Positions 52,614 through 61,564 of a stretch of DNA of 64,000 bases are shown here, one piece after another (within the stretch, counting starts at the first letter, position 1; every line of letters begins with the position of its first letter). Where the stretch lies: the NCBI GenBank assembly GCA_951812745.1, contig OX638327.1, forward strand, positions 248,001 through 312,000. The letters are read 5' to 3'. Position numbers and translations under genes: made by a program. Origin of the DNA: an uncultured Nitrospirales bacterium (lineage in GTDB: Bacteria; Nitrospirota; Nitrospiria; Nitrospirales; UBA8639). The notes below the pieces were generated by a model that had not been told where the DNA came from, searched no databases, and saw only the letters and a program-made list of their open reading frames with translations.

Positions 52614-55600
52614 TCAGCCTGAGCGCCTCTGGAACCGCGTCCGTCGCATGTCTTCCCTCATATTGCGCTTCCAACCACAGCTTGCTTCACATTCAAAGTA
52701 CGGACCGTACCGACCTTCTTTAAACACTGAGTGCGAATCACAATGCCCACAACGTGGATTCTCTTGATCTGCTAAAGTTTCCCTGGCTTTCTTTGGCGAC
52801 ACCTGCCGTTTAGACATATGAGCCGCAACAGTCTGTGCAAATCCTTCATTTACTGCTCGTGTCATCATTTCGTCGGCATGGCCCATATGACTTAGCGCAT
52901 TGAGAGAACCCCACCAAACAATTTTGTTGTCAATCAGACAAACCTTCTCGTGGATCTTGGCCCGAAAATCAACCACAGCCTCGATCCCTTCCAGCATCGC
53001 AACTGCCTCTCGACCAGCCGATTCCGGAATGGATCCATTAAGTTTCGGTGGCCGAGTAACGCATCTGACCTTAACACCAGACAAAATCCTCGATCTCAGG
53101 AGATCTCCTATAACGGCAACGCGTGCAGGTGTCACGTAACCGGAAAACAGCACGACCGATTCCTTGGCGGATCGAATATCGTGTGCGAGTCCTAGCTCGA
53201 ATTGTTTCTCATCGAAGATTCCCATGCTCTTGGCCATTTCATCAAATTCAACCTGGCCAGTGAGTCCAGCCAAATCGCTGTCAATGGGACGCAACTTGAG
53301 AAGCTCCCTACCCGGGACAACGCGACCCTGTTGCTGCATCTCGTGGAGAATACTTCTCAAAAGCGCCTTCGATGGCAAGCGCTTGTCTAAGTATGTCAGA
53401 TTAGCGAGTACCACAAACTGTTCTTTTGCTCTGCTAACCGCGACGTTAATCAGGCGCGCCCCAACATCGTTGCGTGGCACTCCCTGCACAAATTGGCCTA
53501 GAGCCCAATATCCGCCATAGCTTTCGGGAATTTCCAACAGCATGATCCGACGTTCGTCACCTTGAAAACGATGGACCGTTCCAGTCTCTGCGAATTCGTC
53601 GAGGCGTCCTCCCTCTATAAGCTTTTGGATCAGGCGGGCCTGTGCGGAATAAGGTGTGCAGATACCAAGGTCGTCTTTTTTCTTCGTCACCGCGTTCTGT
53701 TGAAAGTGCCACACAAGGTTCCGCACCAACAACGCATGGAGCAGGTTGAAGCGCGAAAAGAAGGCATTCTGGCTTTCGAACGGCCAAAGTTCCGAGGTGT
53801 CGATGATCGTGAGAGGCCTTTCGAACGGATTTGGTGGCAAATCACCGCTTGGCGTTTTGCGTTCAGGGGCTGTCTTCAGGTTATGGTCGTACATTTGCCC
53901 GGAGATAAGGTCACAGATCTCAGGGCGCATTCGATACTGTGTATTCAGCATCTTCCGATCAGGAGCATTGTCTTTGTCCCGTTCCGTCGCAGTGAAAGGA
54001 TCGATTCCCAGTTCTTGGAAGATCGCTTCCTGCTTGGTCGGTACGATAGGCGGTATTTGACAAAAATCGCCTGAAATCACCACTCGTTCGCGTGCCAGAC
54101 CGGCCGAGAACCATGCCACCGGCAAGATAACCATTGACGCCTCATCGATGATAACCAAGTCAACTTGGCCGATATCTTTCTGGGAGAGATATGTTTTGGT
54201 GCAGGTCGCTCCAACAATCTTCGCGTTCCTTAGCACCGCCTCCCGAATTGCTGAGATCTCTGCCGCTGTTTCGCGGAGCTTGGCGACCAACTTATCGCGT
54301 TTTTGTTTGGCTTCGTCAACGATGGCCTGTGCGCTTGCCCTATCTTGACCAGTAACAGCGGCTCGGCGATCATCGCGTGTCCGCTTAGCCTGTTCGAAGC
54401 GCTGGCGACCTGTCGCATATTGTTCCTTCAACTCGCTGATGCGCATCTCGATCTGTCGGCGCTCATTCGAATTGCTTTGAATGTCAGACTGGATCGCTTG
54501 CTCGCTACGGCGGAAAAACTTGAAGACTGCATTACGGCGGCGTTGCAATTCTTGGGCTAGCTCATCTCGACCGGCGGCAAGATTAGACTGTTTCTCCTGC
54601 AACGCTTTCCCTTTACGGGCAAGTTGGTTAACGTTTTCTTGTTCCGACGTCAGTTCCCGATTTGCTTTGTCGAGAGATTCGAATTTGGCAAGACATTGCT
54701 GTGCACTCTGTGTGCTGGCATCGATCCGCGCGATCTCTGTCTCAAGTTGTTGCTTTTTCTCCTTAAGATCGGCTGAGCGCCGTTCCGCAATCCCATCGAC
54801 CGTCACATAGTTGTGATACTCGTTGAGTTTGTCATGGACGACTCGACCTAAACGGACAATTTTGCCCTCTTCCATGGCTTGATGCTCACGCCCAAGTACT
54901 TCGCAAATCTTGAAAAGAACCTCGTCAACGGCCTTATTCGTATTAGAGCAAATCAAGGTTTTTTTATCGTCTTTGAAGGCTGAGTGTACGATCTTGGCCA
55001 ACGTTGTGCTTTTGCCACATCCGGGAGGACCCCAAACGAACGTCACAGCTTCTCTAAGCGCATTCTCATAGGCTTTACGCTGACTCTCATTCAACTTAAG
55101 TCTGTCCGAATTGGAACCGTTGTCCGTCCGCATTGGATGAGCAGGGCTTTTTGGCAAAGTGCCGGGCCGGACTACCGCGTCAGCAAGTGTGCGATTGAGC
55201 GTAATCTCTCCTTGCTTAACTGCCTCGATTTTTTCCTTCAGTGCTTCCAACAATGCGGTCGCATCAATCAGAAGAACTGCAAAGCGCACTTCCTTGCCGA
55301 TATCCTCCTTCAGAGCCAAGGTCAGAGTGCCAGCCTCAATCGACACGATCGTCCCGTCGACCTTCCGACCCTCGACTTGAACCTCCACTTCGGCCTCCTG
55401 AAACAGCTCCGCCTCATCGCTAAACGGAAAATGGTAGAGAAACGCGCCTCCCGCTGTCTCTCCGCGCCGACCCTTCTCCAGTTCGTAGCGTTTTTGACCA
55501 GCGCCGGTCTTCTTGATTTCGCGGATTAGTTCTCGTAGCGCGACGATGAAACGGTTTGGAAGATCGGCATCGGCCGCTAGGCCTAATGAGCCCCCTCCTT

Positions 55601-55955
55601 TAGGCGGCCCTGGATATGGATCTGGCAACCCTGTCGTCCCGGGAGGACGGATCAACGTAAGCTGACTAGGTCGTTCACGGTCATCAGGCACTTGCCAATC
55701 GCCATCGAGCTCACGTCCTAATAGTTCGCCGTTAGATGGTGGCGTCGGATGGGCTGACGATCTGTCGCGGTTCCGCTGTCGCATCTCGATTTCATTAATT
55801 CTGGCTATGATCTTGGTCATTAAAGACCGGGCACTGGGAGTACGACGCTGAGCCAATTCCTCCAACAACTCTTGCAGCACCATCACATTGTCTTGGTGCG
55901 TGAGAAAAAGCTGCTGTAGTCCAGCGTTGGATTTCCGGGAGTGCGGCCGCTGCAT
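52614..55955 (-). CDS. SF1 helicase with C-terminal PLD nuclease and zinc ribbon (Mokosh type II-like)
   Basis: A 1113-residue protein. Residues 1-280: N-terminal region with a basic helix and a beta-rich part. Residues 300-860: SF1 helicase with Walker A FVWGPPGCGKSTT (309-318), Walker B VIIDEASMV (602-608), motif III GDFCQIPPI, motif V HRFQGDERRIM and motif VI NVAVSRAKEQF, interrupted by a long coiled coil at about 395-575. Residues 920-1035: PLD-type nuclease with HxKxxxxD (His1002, Lys1004, Asp1009) and GSLN. Residues 1069-1093: CxxC...CxxxC zinc ribbon. This order matches the fused Mokosh type II (MkoC) architecture of anti-phage systems. Flanked by hemL-derived direct repeats. Confidence 0.85.
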   Translation of the reverse strand: MQRPHSRKSNAGLQQLFLTHQDNVMVLQELLEELAQRRTPSARSLMTKIIARINEIEMRQRNRDRSSAHPTPPSNGELLGRELDGDWQVPDDRERPSQLTLIRPPGTTGLPDPYPGPPKGGGSLGLAADADLPNRFIVALRELIREIKKTGAGQKRYELEKGRRGETAGGAFLYHFPFSDEAELFQEAEVEVQVEGRKVDGTIVSIEAGTLTLALKEDIGKEVRFAVLLIDATALLEALKEKIEAVKQGEITLNRTLADAVVRPGTLPKSPAHPMRTDNGSNSDRLKLNESQRKAYENALREAVTFVWGPPGCGKSTTLAKIVHSAFKDDKKTLICSNTNKAVDEVLFKICEVLGREHQAMEEGKIVRLGRVVHDKLNEYHNYVTVDGIAERRSADLKEKKQQLETEIARIDASTQSAQQCLAKFESLDKANRELTSEQENVNQLARKGKALQEKQSNLAAGRDELAQELQRRRNAVFKFFRRSEQAIQSDIQSNSNERRQIEMRISELKEQYATGRQRFEQAKRTRDDRRAAVTGQDRASAQAIVDEAKQKRDKLVAKLRETAAEISAIREAVLRNAKIVGATCTKTYLSQKDIGQVDLVIIDEASMVILPVAWFSAGLARERVVISGDFCQIPPIVPTKQEAIFQELGIDPFTATERDKDNAPDRKMLNTQYRMRPEICDLISGQMYDHNLKTAPERKTPSGDLPPNPFERPLTIIDTSELWPFESQNAFFSRFNLLHALLVRNLVWHFQQNAVTKKKDDLGICTPYSAQARLIQKLIEGGRLDEFAETGTVHRFQGDERRIMLLEIPESYGGYWALGQFVQGVPRNDVGARLINVAVSRAKEQFVVLANLTYLDKRLPSKALLRSILHEMQQQGRVVPGRELLKLRPIDSDLAGLTGQVEFDEMAKSMGIFDEKQFELGLAHDIRSAKESVVLFSGYVTPARVAVIGDLLRSRILSGVKVRCVTRPPKLNGSIPESAGREAVAMLEGIEAVVDFRAKIHEKVCLIDNKIVWWGSLNALSHMGHADEMMTRAVNEGFAQTVAAHMSKRQVSPKKARETLADQENPRCGHCDSHSVFKEGRYGPYFECEASCGWKRNMREDMRRTRFQRRSG

Positions 55956-56060
55956 GGATGCTGCTTTCGTTTATGGATTAAGCAAGCTTAGCATCAGACG
56001 TTGAGCGGCGCACTTGCCGTTTTATTAATTTGCATTGTTCGGTTTCGTATTGCGTGATGA

Positions 56061-56106
56061 GTTTACAACCGTCGAAACGCCTCGTGAACGGCTCTGATGG
56101 TCCGTT
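56061..56106. repeat. Direct repeat at the hemL 3' end (near copy)
   Basis: The true 3' end of hemL. Its diverged direct copy at 52482-52527 delimits a 3.5-kb segment that contains only the helicase-PLD gene. Confidence 0.75.
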
Positions 56107-57346
56107 CGATATCTGCCGCGGTGTGCGCGGTGGAGACGAAGGTGGCTTCGAATTGGGACGGGGCGAAGTAGGACCCGCGTTTCAACGTGTGGTGGAAGAA
56201 TTTGGCGTAGCGGGCCGTATCGGACTTCTTGGCCGACTGATAATCCACCACCGGGCCTTCCGCAAAAAATCCGCCCAACAGGGAACCCACCCGCGTTTGA
56301 TAAAGGGGGACATTGGCCAGCCGGGCGGCTTGCGCCATGCCTTGCGCCAACTGGTTTCCTCGCCGCTCCAATTTTTCGTACACGCCTGAAGCTTTGAGTC
56401 TTTTCAACGTTTCGATTCCGGCGGTCACGGCCAACGGATTCCCGGACAGGGTCCCGGCCTGATACACGGGTCCTGCCGGCGCCACCATCTCCATGATCGC
56501 GTTTGACCCGCCGTAGGCGCCCACCGGCAGCCCTCCGCCGATGATCTTCCCCAGGCACGTGAGATCCGGGGCGATGCCATACAACGTTTGCGCGCCTCCA
56601 TAGGCTACGCGAAATCCGGAAATCACTTCGTCGAAGATCAGGAGGATGCCGTGTTTTCGGGTGAGGGTCCGCAGTTGCCGGAGAAAGTCTCGTCGAGGCA
56701 ACACGACACCCATGTTGCCCGCGATCGGCTCGACGATGATGCAGGCCAGGTCCCGCCAGTGTTTTTGTACCAGGCTCTTGACCGACTCGATGTCATTATA
56801 GGGCGCGGTGAGCGTCTGCCTCGCCGCAGCCTTGGGCACGCCCGGGCTATCCGGCAGCCCCAGCGTCGCGGCCCCGGACCCCGCCTTCACCAGCAGATGA
56901 TCGGCGTGGCCGTGGTAGCACCCTTCGAATTTGAGGATAGCGTCCCGTTTGGTGAAGCCCCGCGCCACGCGGATGGCGCTCATCACGGCTTCCGTGCCGG
57001 AACTCACGAGTCGAACCTTTTCGATGGACGGGAACGCCTCGCAAATCATCCGGGCCAACTCCAGTTCCTGTTGAGTCGGCGCGCCGTAGCTGGTCCCCGC
57101 ACCGGCAGCCCGCTGAATGGCCCGCACGACCCCCGGATGGGCGTGTCCCAATATCATGGGACCCCACGAGGCCACGTAATCGAGAAACGTGTTGTTGTCC
57201 GCGTCGGTCACCGTGGCGCCCTGCGCGCGTTTGATGAACAACGGATGCCCGCCGACCGACCGAAACGCGCGGACCGGACTGTTTACCCCGCCCGGAATAT
57301 ATTCTTGCGAGCGGGCAAATAACGTTTTCGACGTGGCGCTCTTCAT
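56063..57346 (-). CDS. hemL: Glutamate-1-semialdehyde 2,1-aminomutase
   Basis: A 427-residue class III PLP enzyme of tetrapyrrole synthesis by the C5 route. YIPGGVNSPVRAFRSVGGHP near residue 17, SSGTEAVMSAIRVARGFTKR, DEVISGFRVAYGG and the PLP-lysine segment CLGKIIGGGLPVGAYGG are present. Complete and of normal length. Its last codons coincide with the apparent integration repeat. Confidence 0.96.
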   Translation of the reverse strand: MKSATSKTLFARSQEYIPGGVNSPVRAFRSVGGHPLFIKRAQGATVTDADNNTFLDYVASWGPMILGHAHPGVVRAIQRAAGAGTSYGAPTQQELELARMICEAFPSIEKVRLVSSGTEAVMSAIRVARGFTKRDAILKFEGCYHGHADHLLVKAGSGAATLGLPDSPGVPKAAARQTLTAPYNDIESVKSLVQKHWRDLACIIVEPIAGNMGVVLPRRDFLRQLRTLTRKHGILLIFDEVISGFRVAYGGAQTLYGIAPDLTCLGKIIGGGLPVGAYGGSNAIMEMVAPAGPVYQAGTLSGNPLAVTAGIETLKRLKASGVYEKLERRGNQLAQGMAQAARLANVPLYQTRVGSLLGGFFAEGPVVDYQSAKKSDTARYAKFFHHTLKRGSYFAPSQFEATFVSTAHTAADIERTIRAVHEAFRRL

Positions 57347-57358
57347 TCAGTGACACTT

Positions 57359-57571
57359 CTATTCGGGATCGCTGAAGCGCTGTCCCTCTTCCCCGGACCA
57401 GCGCACAATGCCGATTTCTTCCGATTCCCACAATTTTTGTTGTTCTTCTGCAGCCATGTCGGCTTCTTTTTGTTTGTCTTCCGGACTCAGCTTAGCTTCC
57501 TGCTCACCAGAGACCCATCCCGGTGGTTTTTCCCCTTTGGGAATATCTTTGCGAAGCACGTTGACTGGCAT
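57359..57571 (-). CDS. Small hydrophilic protein of unknown function
   Basis: A 70-residue acidic protein, MPVNVLRKDIPKGEKPPGWV followed by a Glu/Lys-rich helix (KLSPEDKQKEADMAAEEQQK). A perfect AAGGAGG precedes ATG 57571. It ends 12 bp before hemL starts on the same strand, so it may be co-transcribed. No family recognised. Confidence 0.75.
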   Translation of the reverse strand: MPVNVLRKDIPKGEKPPGWVSGEQEAKLSPEDKQKEADMAAEEQQKLWESEEIGIVRWSGEEGQRFSDPE

Positions 57572-57647
57572 TTGATTCCTCCTTGTTATCCACTATGGTC
57601 CCGGCACTACGCGTTCGACTTCCATGCATGCGGCCAAGCCATAGGCC

Positions 57648-57855
57648 TTAGCTGCGGAGTCCACGGTTTGTCAAGGGGTGCTGCATACGATAGGCATAGA
57701 GCGCCATGCCCGCGACGACGGCGGCAATAAGAAAAACCGCAGGCGACCCGTATGAAATTCGTCATCGGTATGGTGCTGCTTACGGGGCTTGACGGTCTTA
57801 TGGCCATGAGCCCGAGTGTAAAGATACGTTTGATCATCATTTGACCGCTCCCAAG
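57648..57855 (-). pseudogene. Possible frameshifted small membrane-protein gene
   Basis: The minus strand has a His/Lys-rich segment (GHKTVKPRKQHHTDDEFHTG) and then, in another frame, a transmembrane-like SPAVFLIAAVVAGMALYAYR ending at TAA 57648. Each frame alone lacks a good start or stop. This fits a small membrane-protein gene broken by a frameshift, but chance hydrophobicity is possible. The rest of the 57572-57932 gap shows nothing else. Confidence 0.25.
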
Positions 57856-57932
57856 CCCCATGCTAGAGTCGAAACCCGTGACGCAACGATCAGCCGATAA
57901 GGCTTCCCTTCTTCCGCTCTCTTCCCCAGACC

Positions 57933-58721
57933 ATGCTCAAACAAGTTCTGACCATTGCCGGTTCTGATTCGGGTGGCGGAGCCGGCATCCAGGCGGACCT
58001 GAAAACCATGTCTGCCAATGGCACCTATGCCATGTCGGTGCTTACCTCGATTACCGCACAAAACACCACAGGGGTCACGGCCATTCACGACCTGCCCGAA
58101 TCCATCGTCGAAGCACAGATCGACGCGATTTTTGCTGATTTCGACGTGGTCGCGGTCAAAACCGGGATGCTGTCCTCGGCTTCACTCACGTCCTTGGTAG
58201 GCCGGAAGTTGCAACAGTACCACGGGCCTTGCGTGGTGGTCGATCCCGTCATGGTTTCAAAAAGCGGGCAGGATCTGTTGAAAGCCGATGCGATTGATGT
58301 GTTAAAACAGACGCTCATTCCCCTCGCCGACGTCATCACGCCCAACATTCATGAAGCCGAGCGGTTGACCGGCCTCACGATTCGGTCGTTGGCCGAAGCC
58401 CGGCAGGCGGCTAAGGCGCTGCACCAGCTTGGCTGCCAACATGTCCTGATCAAGGGCGGGCATTTGCTCGAACGTCCCGCTACCGACCTTTTGTATGACG
58501 GACGCTTTTTTCGCATGTATCAGGGAGAGTGGATCGATACGCCGCACACCCATGGAACGGGATGTACCTTCGCCTCGGCCCTTGCCGCTCACCTGGCTTT
58601 GGGAAAACCCCTCCCTGACGCGGTTGAGGCGGCGAAACAGTACGTCACGTCTGCGATTCGTCATGCTCTGGCAATCGGTCAGGGCCGAGGCCCAACCAAT
58701 CATTTCTATTTTCTTTCCTAA
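57933..58721 (+). CDS. thiD: Hydroxymethylpyrimidine/phosphomethylpyrimidine kinase
   Basis: A 262-residue ribokinase-like enzyme phosphorylating HMP and HMP-P in thiamine synthesis. [64 protein letters not shown] and the anion-hole [19 protein letters not shown] are present. First of a co-oriented run of genes to malic enzyme. Confidence 0.95.
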   Translation: MLKQVLTIAGSDSGGGAGIQADLKTMSANGTYAMSVLTSITAQNTTGVTAIHDLPESIVEAQIDAIFADFDVVAVKTGMLSSASLTSLVGRKLQQYHGPCVVVDPVMVSKSGQDLLKADAIDVLKQTLIPLADVITPNIHEAERLTGLTIRSLAEARQAAKALHQLGCQHVLIKGGHLLERPATDLLYDGRFFRMYQGEWIDTPHTHGTGCTFASALAAHLALGKPLPDAVEAAKQYVTSAIRHALAIGQGRGPTNHFYFLS

Positions 58722-58724
58722 GCT

Positions 58725-59537
58725 ATGCTCCAGAATTCGGACATGGATTGGTCAGAGACACGCCTCGTTTTTCAAGACGGCGCCGACAATGCAGTCTCGG
58801 CAATCCTGGCGGAACCCGCTCTGAAAAGTGATCGGGCCGTCATCCTCTGCCATGGATTTCTTTCAAGTAAAGAGAGTCGCACCAACCGCCGCCTGACGCA
58901 ACTCCTGGTCGCTCAAGGGATCAGCACCTTTCGATTCGACTGGTTCGGGATGGGCGAATCCGAGGGGGAATTCGGTCATCTCACGGTTTCGAAATGTTGC
59001 GACCAGTTGCAACGCGCCATCACGCACATGCGTGCCTACGGGTATCACACAGTCGGGCTTATCGGATCGAGCTTCGGCGGGCTCGTCAGCATCTTGGTTG
59101 GTCAAGACCATCCGGAACTGCAGGCCATCGGCCTCAAATGTCCCGTGCCGGATTTTCCGGAAATGCTGGAACAGGAATTCGGGCTCGATGGAATTGAAGA
59201 ATGGAAACGCACCAATTATATTCCCGACGTCACGGGAGGCGCGGAACCGATTTTTTTGCATTTTGCATTTTACGAGAATTGCCGTGCGTCTAATGCTTAT
59301 GACGCCGCTCGCAACATCAACGCCCCTGTCCTGATCGTCCATGGCAAACAGGACGAATTGGTCCCGCTTCACCAAATCCACCGATTGGAGGACGCCTTGC
59401 CCGGGGCCAAGGAACTCGTGCTTCTTCCCGAGGCCGACCACCAGTTTGGAAGACCCGAAGACTTTCGTCACATGACCGTTCGGTTAGCTAACTGGATGCA
59501 GGCCCACCTTTCACCCTCGCCGTCGAGCCGCGCATGA
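58725..59537 (+). CDS. Alpha/beta hydrolase
   Basis: A 270-residue serine hydrolase. Oxyanion HG is in ILCHGFLSSKES, the nucleophile elbow is GSSFGGLVS near residue 118, and late Asp and His lie in VHGKQDELVP and PEADHQFGRP. Substrate unknown, probably an ester or thioester. It begins 3 bp after thiD. Its stop overlaps the next start (ATGA). Confidence 0.85.
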   Translation: MLQNSDMDWSETRLVFQDGADNAVSAILAEPALKSDRAVILCHGFLSSKESRTNRRLTQLLVAQGISTFRFDWFGMGESEGEFGHLTVSKCCDQLQRAITHMRAYGYHTVGLIGSSFGGLVSILVGQDHPELQAIGLKCPVPDFPEMLEQEFGLDGIEEWKRTNYIPDVTGGAEPIFLHFAFYENCRASNAYDAARNINAPVLIVHGKQDELVPLHQIHRLEDALPGAKELVLLPEADHQFGRPEDFRHMTVRLANWMQAHLSPSPSSRA

Positions 59538-60004
59538 CCGAGCCCGCTATCAAGTTAAGCGAGGAACAACTTGAAGTCTTTCGCGTGCTCTATCCCTGGT
59601 ATAAGGAAGAGGTGTTCCGCCGTCGGGAGCAAATGATGCGCCTGGCGGCCTTCGGTAGCGCATTTTTGGTCCTACTCCTCGTCACGATTCTCGCGCTTTC
59701 GCCTCCGTATCCGGTTCATCTCACCATCAAGGTTTTTACCATTACCGGCACCGCGCTGTTTTCGGCGTTGTTCGTCTACCTGATTTTGCAGCAACGCGAT
59801 CGCCACCGCGTAGCCAAGCAAACCTTGATCGAAATGGAACAGGTGCTCGGCCTGTACGAAGAGGGTCTCTATTTAGTGGGCAAAGCCTTGTACCCGAAAG
59901 ATTGGCAAACCGCCTGGTTGAATGACCGGAGCGTGACCGTGTACCTTGCCGTCATCACGGCGTTGACGATTCTCGTCGTGGCTTCGATTTTAAGCAAAGG
60001 CTGA
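59534..60004 (+). CDS. Small integral membrane protein of unknown function
   Basis: A 156-residue protein with an acidic N-terminus (KLSEEQLEVFRVLYPWYKEE), two central hydrophobic segments (AAFGSAFLVLLLVTILAL, ITGTALFSALFVYLIL), a charged QQRDRHRVAKQTLIEMEQVL helix and a C-terminal hydrophobic segment (VYLAVITALTILVVASIL). ATGA overlap with the hydrolase suggests coupled translation. Family not recognised. Confidence 0.75.
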   Translation: MTEPAIKLSEEQLEVFRVLYPWYKEEVFRRREQMMRLAAFGSAFLVLLLVTILALSPPYPVHLTIKVFTITGTALFSALFVYLILQQRDRHRVAKQTLIEMEQVLGLYEEGLYLVGKALYPKDWQTAWLNDRSVTVYLAVITALTILVVASILSKG

Positions 60005-60038
60005 TGGACGGGCCGCCTCTGATGCCGGAACATCCACC

Positions 60039-60548
60039 ATGATTAAAGCCTACCGAGGTATCACCCCGACCATCGCGGACACCGCCTTCGTCGAAGACAC
60101 TGCGGTGATCGTTGGCGACGTGGTCATCGAATCGGAATCAAGCGTGTGGTTTCAGAGCGTCATCCGTGGCGATGTCAATTTCATTCGGATCGGGCATCGC
60201 ACCAACGTCCAAGATCTGTCGCTTCTCCATGTCACGCACGACACGTATCCACTGATTATTGGCGACGACGTGACAGTCGGACATCACGTCGTGCTCCATG
60301 GTTGCACGATTCACAATCGAGTCCTGATCGGCATGGGTGCCGTGCTGATGGACGGCGTCGTGGTCGGAGACGACTGTCTTATTGGGGCCGGGGCGTTGGT
60401 CACCGAACACACCAAAATCCCACCGCGCAACCTGGTACTCGGCGCGCCGGCTCGCGTCAAACGTCCATTACGGGATGCCGAAGTAGCCCGGCTGAAGGAA
60501 TCGGCTCACCACTACGTCCAGTATGCGCGCCACTATATGACGGAGTAG
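60039..60548 (+). CDS. Gamma-class carbonic anhydrase-family protein
   Basis: A 169-residue left-handed beta-helix protein. Hexapeptide turns run through VVIESESSVWFQSVIRGDVN, IRIGHRTNVQDLSLLHVTHD, VTVGHHVVLHGCTIHNRVLI and GMGAVLMDGVVVGDDCLIGA. Metal-binding histidines are at HV..., HH and H positions of these turns. Homologues hydrate CO2 or act as non-catalytic CaiE/PaaY-like proteins. Length typical. Confidence 0.9.
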   Translation: MIKAYRGITPTIADTAFVEDTAVIVGDVVIESESSVWFQSVIRGDVNFIRIGHRTNVQDLSLLHVTHDTYPLIIGDDVTVGHHVVLHGCTIHNRVLIGMGAVLMDGVVVGDDCLIGAGALVTEHTKIPPRNLVLGAPARVKRPLRDAEVARLKESAHHYVQYARHYMTE

Positions 60549-60606
60549 CCTGACACCCTTGACAGGCGTGGCTTTCCCCGGGCCGCGACCGTCTCAGGCG
60601 CATCCC

Positions 60607-61437
60607 ATGAGCCGCCTCGCACATTCAGCCGTTCCGCTCGTGATCCTCGGTGCCGGGTATACCGGACGATTTATCTATCACGCTGCCCAACGGCAACGTC
60701 GTTCGGTTGTTGCCACGAGTCGTGACCCCACGGCTCACCTTTCGTTTGCGCAAGCCGACCACCGCGTCTTGTTCGATGTACGGCAACCCGCGACGTGGTC
60801 TCATCTCCCCTCGGGTTCGGACATTGTCTGGTGCTTTCCGGCTCTTCCCGCAGACGCGGCTGGAACCTTTGCCCAATACGCGATCGACCGGAAAAACCGG
60901 TTGGTCGTGCTGGGCAGCACGTCAGCTTTTCCAGCAGGCTTCCCCGACGTCATAGACGAACGCGTGCCGGTGGACCTCTCCATTCCCCGCGTGTCCAGTG
61001 AAGAGCATTTACGAACCACCTTCGGGGTGACGATTCTGAGACTCTCCGGGCTCTATGGACCAGGGCGACATGTGTTCGATTGGATACGGAAGGGAAAAAT
61101 TAAAAATTCAAACACATACGTCAACCTGATCCACGTCGAAGACGTGGCGGAGCTCTGCCTGCTCGCGCTGCGATATGCCTTGCCCGGATCGACCTATATT
61201 GTGAGTGACGGCCAGCCACGACGTTGGGCGGAAATCTGCCGATTTGCTACCGAACGCTTTCATATCGAGGTTCCACCGGCGACCGTCACCCGCGAAACGG
61301 GAAAACGGCTCTCTCCTCGGAAAATTCTGTCGGACTTCAACTACCGACTCAAGCATCCGGATCTGTTTAAAGCTCTCAGTGAGCTGGAGACCGCCGCTTC
61401 CGAACCACACCAATCATCAGCCCGGAGGGGCGGGTAG
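60607..61437 (+). CDS. NAD(P)-dependent epimerase-like (SDR) protein
   Basis: A 276-residue extended short-chain dehydrogenase fold: VILGAGYTGRFIYHAAQRQR (nucleotide-binding GxxGxxG variant), VLGSTSAF, TILRLSGLYGPGRHVFDWI and VNLIHVEDVAELCLLAL. The YxxxK is replaced by a diverged SSEEHLR segment, so it may be a YeeZ-like non-catalytic or altered member. ATG 60607 gives the natural start; the frame extends upstream to 60559. Confidence 0.8.
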   Translation: MSRLAHSAVPLVILGAGYTGRFIYHAAQRQRRSVVATSRDPTAHLSFAQADHRVLFDVRQPATWSHLPSGSDIVWCFPALPADAAGTFAQYAIDRKNRLVVLGSTSAFPAGFPDVIDERVPVDLSIPRVSSEEHLRTTFGVTILRLSGLYGPGRHVFDWIRKGKIKNSNTYVNLIHVEDVAELCLLALRYALPGSTYIVSDGQPRRWAEICRFATERFHIEVPPATVTRETGKRLSPRKILSDFNYRLKHPDLFKALSELETAASEPHQSSARRGG

Positions 61438-61544
61438 GGAACGGTGCCTACGGCCAACAGATTCCTGACAGCACGGTCATCTGGCACGGCAGGGTGCTCG
61501 AGGCCCGGCGCGAGCGGCAATGTGGTGTACAATAGAGAAAGAAG

Positions 61545-61564
61545 GAGGATACATGCACCCGTGA
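61545..61564 (+). promoter_or_regulatory. Ribosome binding site with a three-codon leader overlapping the malic enzyme start
   Basis: AAGGAGG is optimally spaced before ATGCACCCGTGATG. The first ATG (61553) encodes only Met-His-Pro-stop, and the TGA overlaps the ATG at 61564 that opens the malic enzyme frame. This could be a translation-coupling leader. An alternative is GTG 61561 as the enzyme start. Confidence 0.45.
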
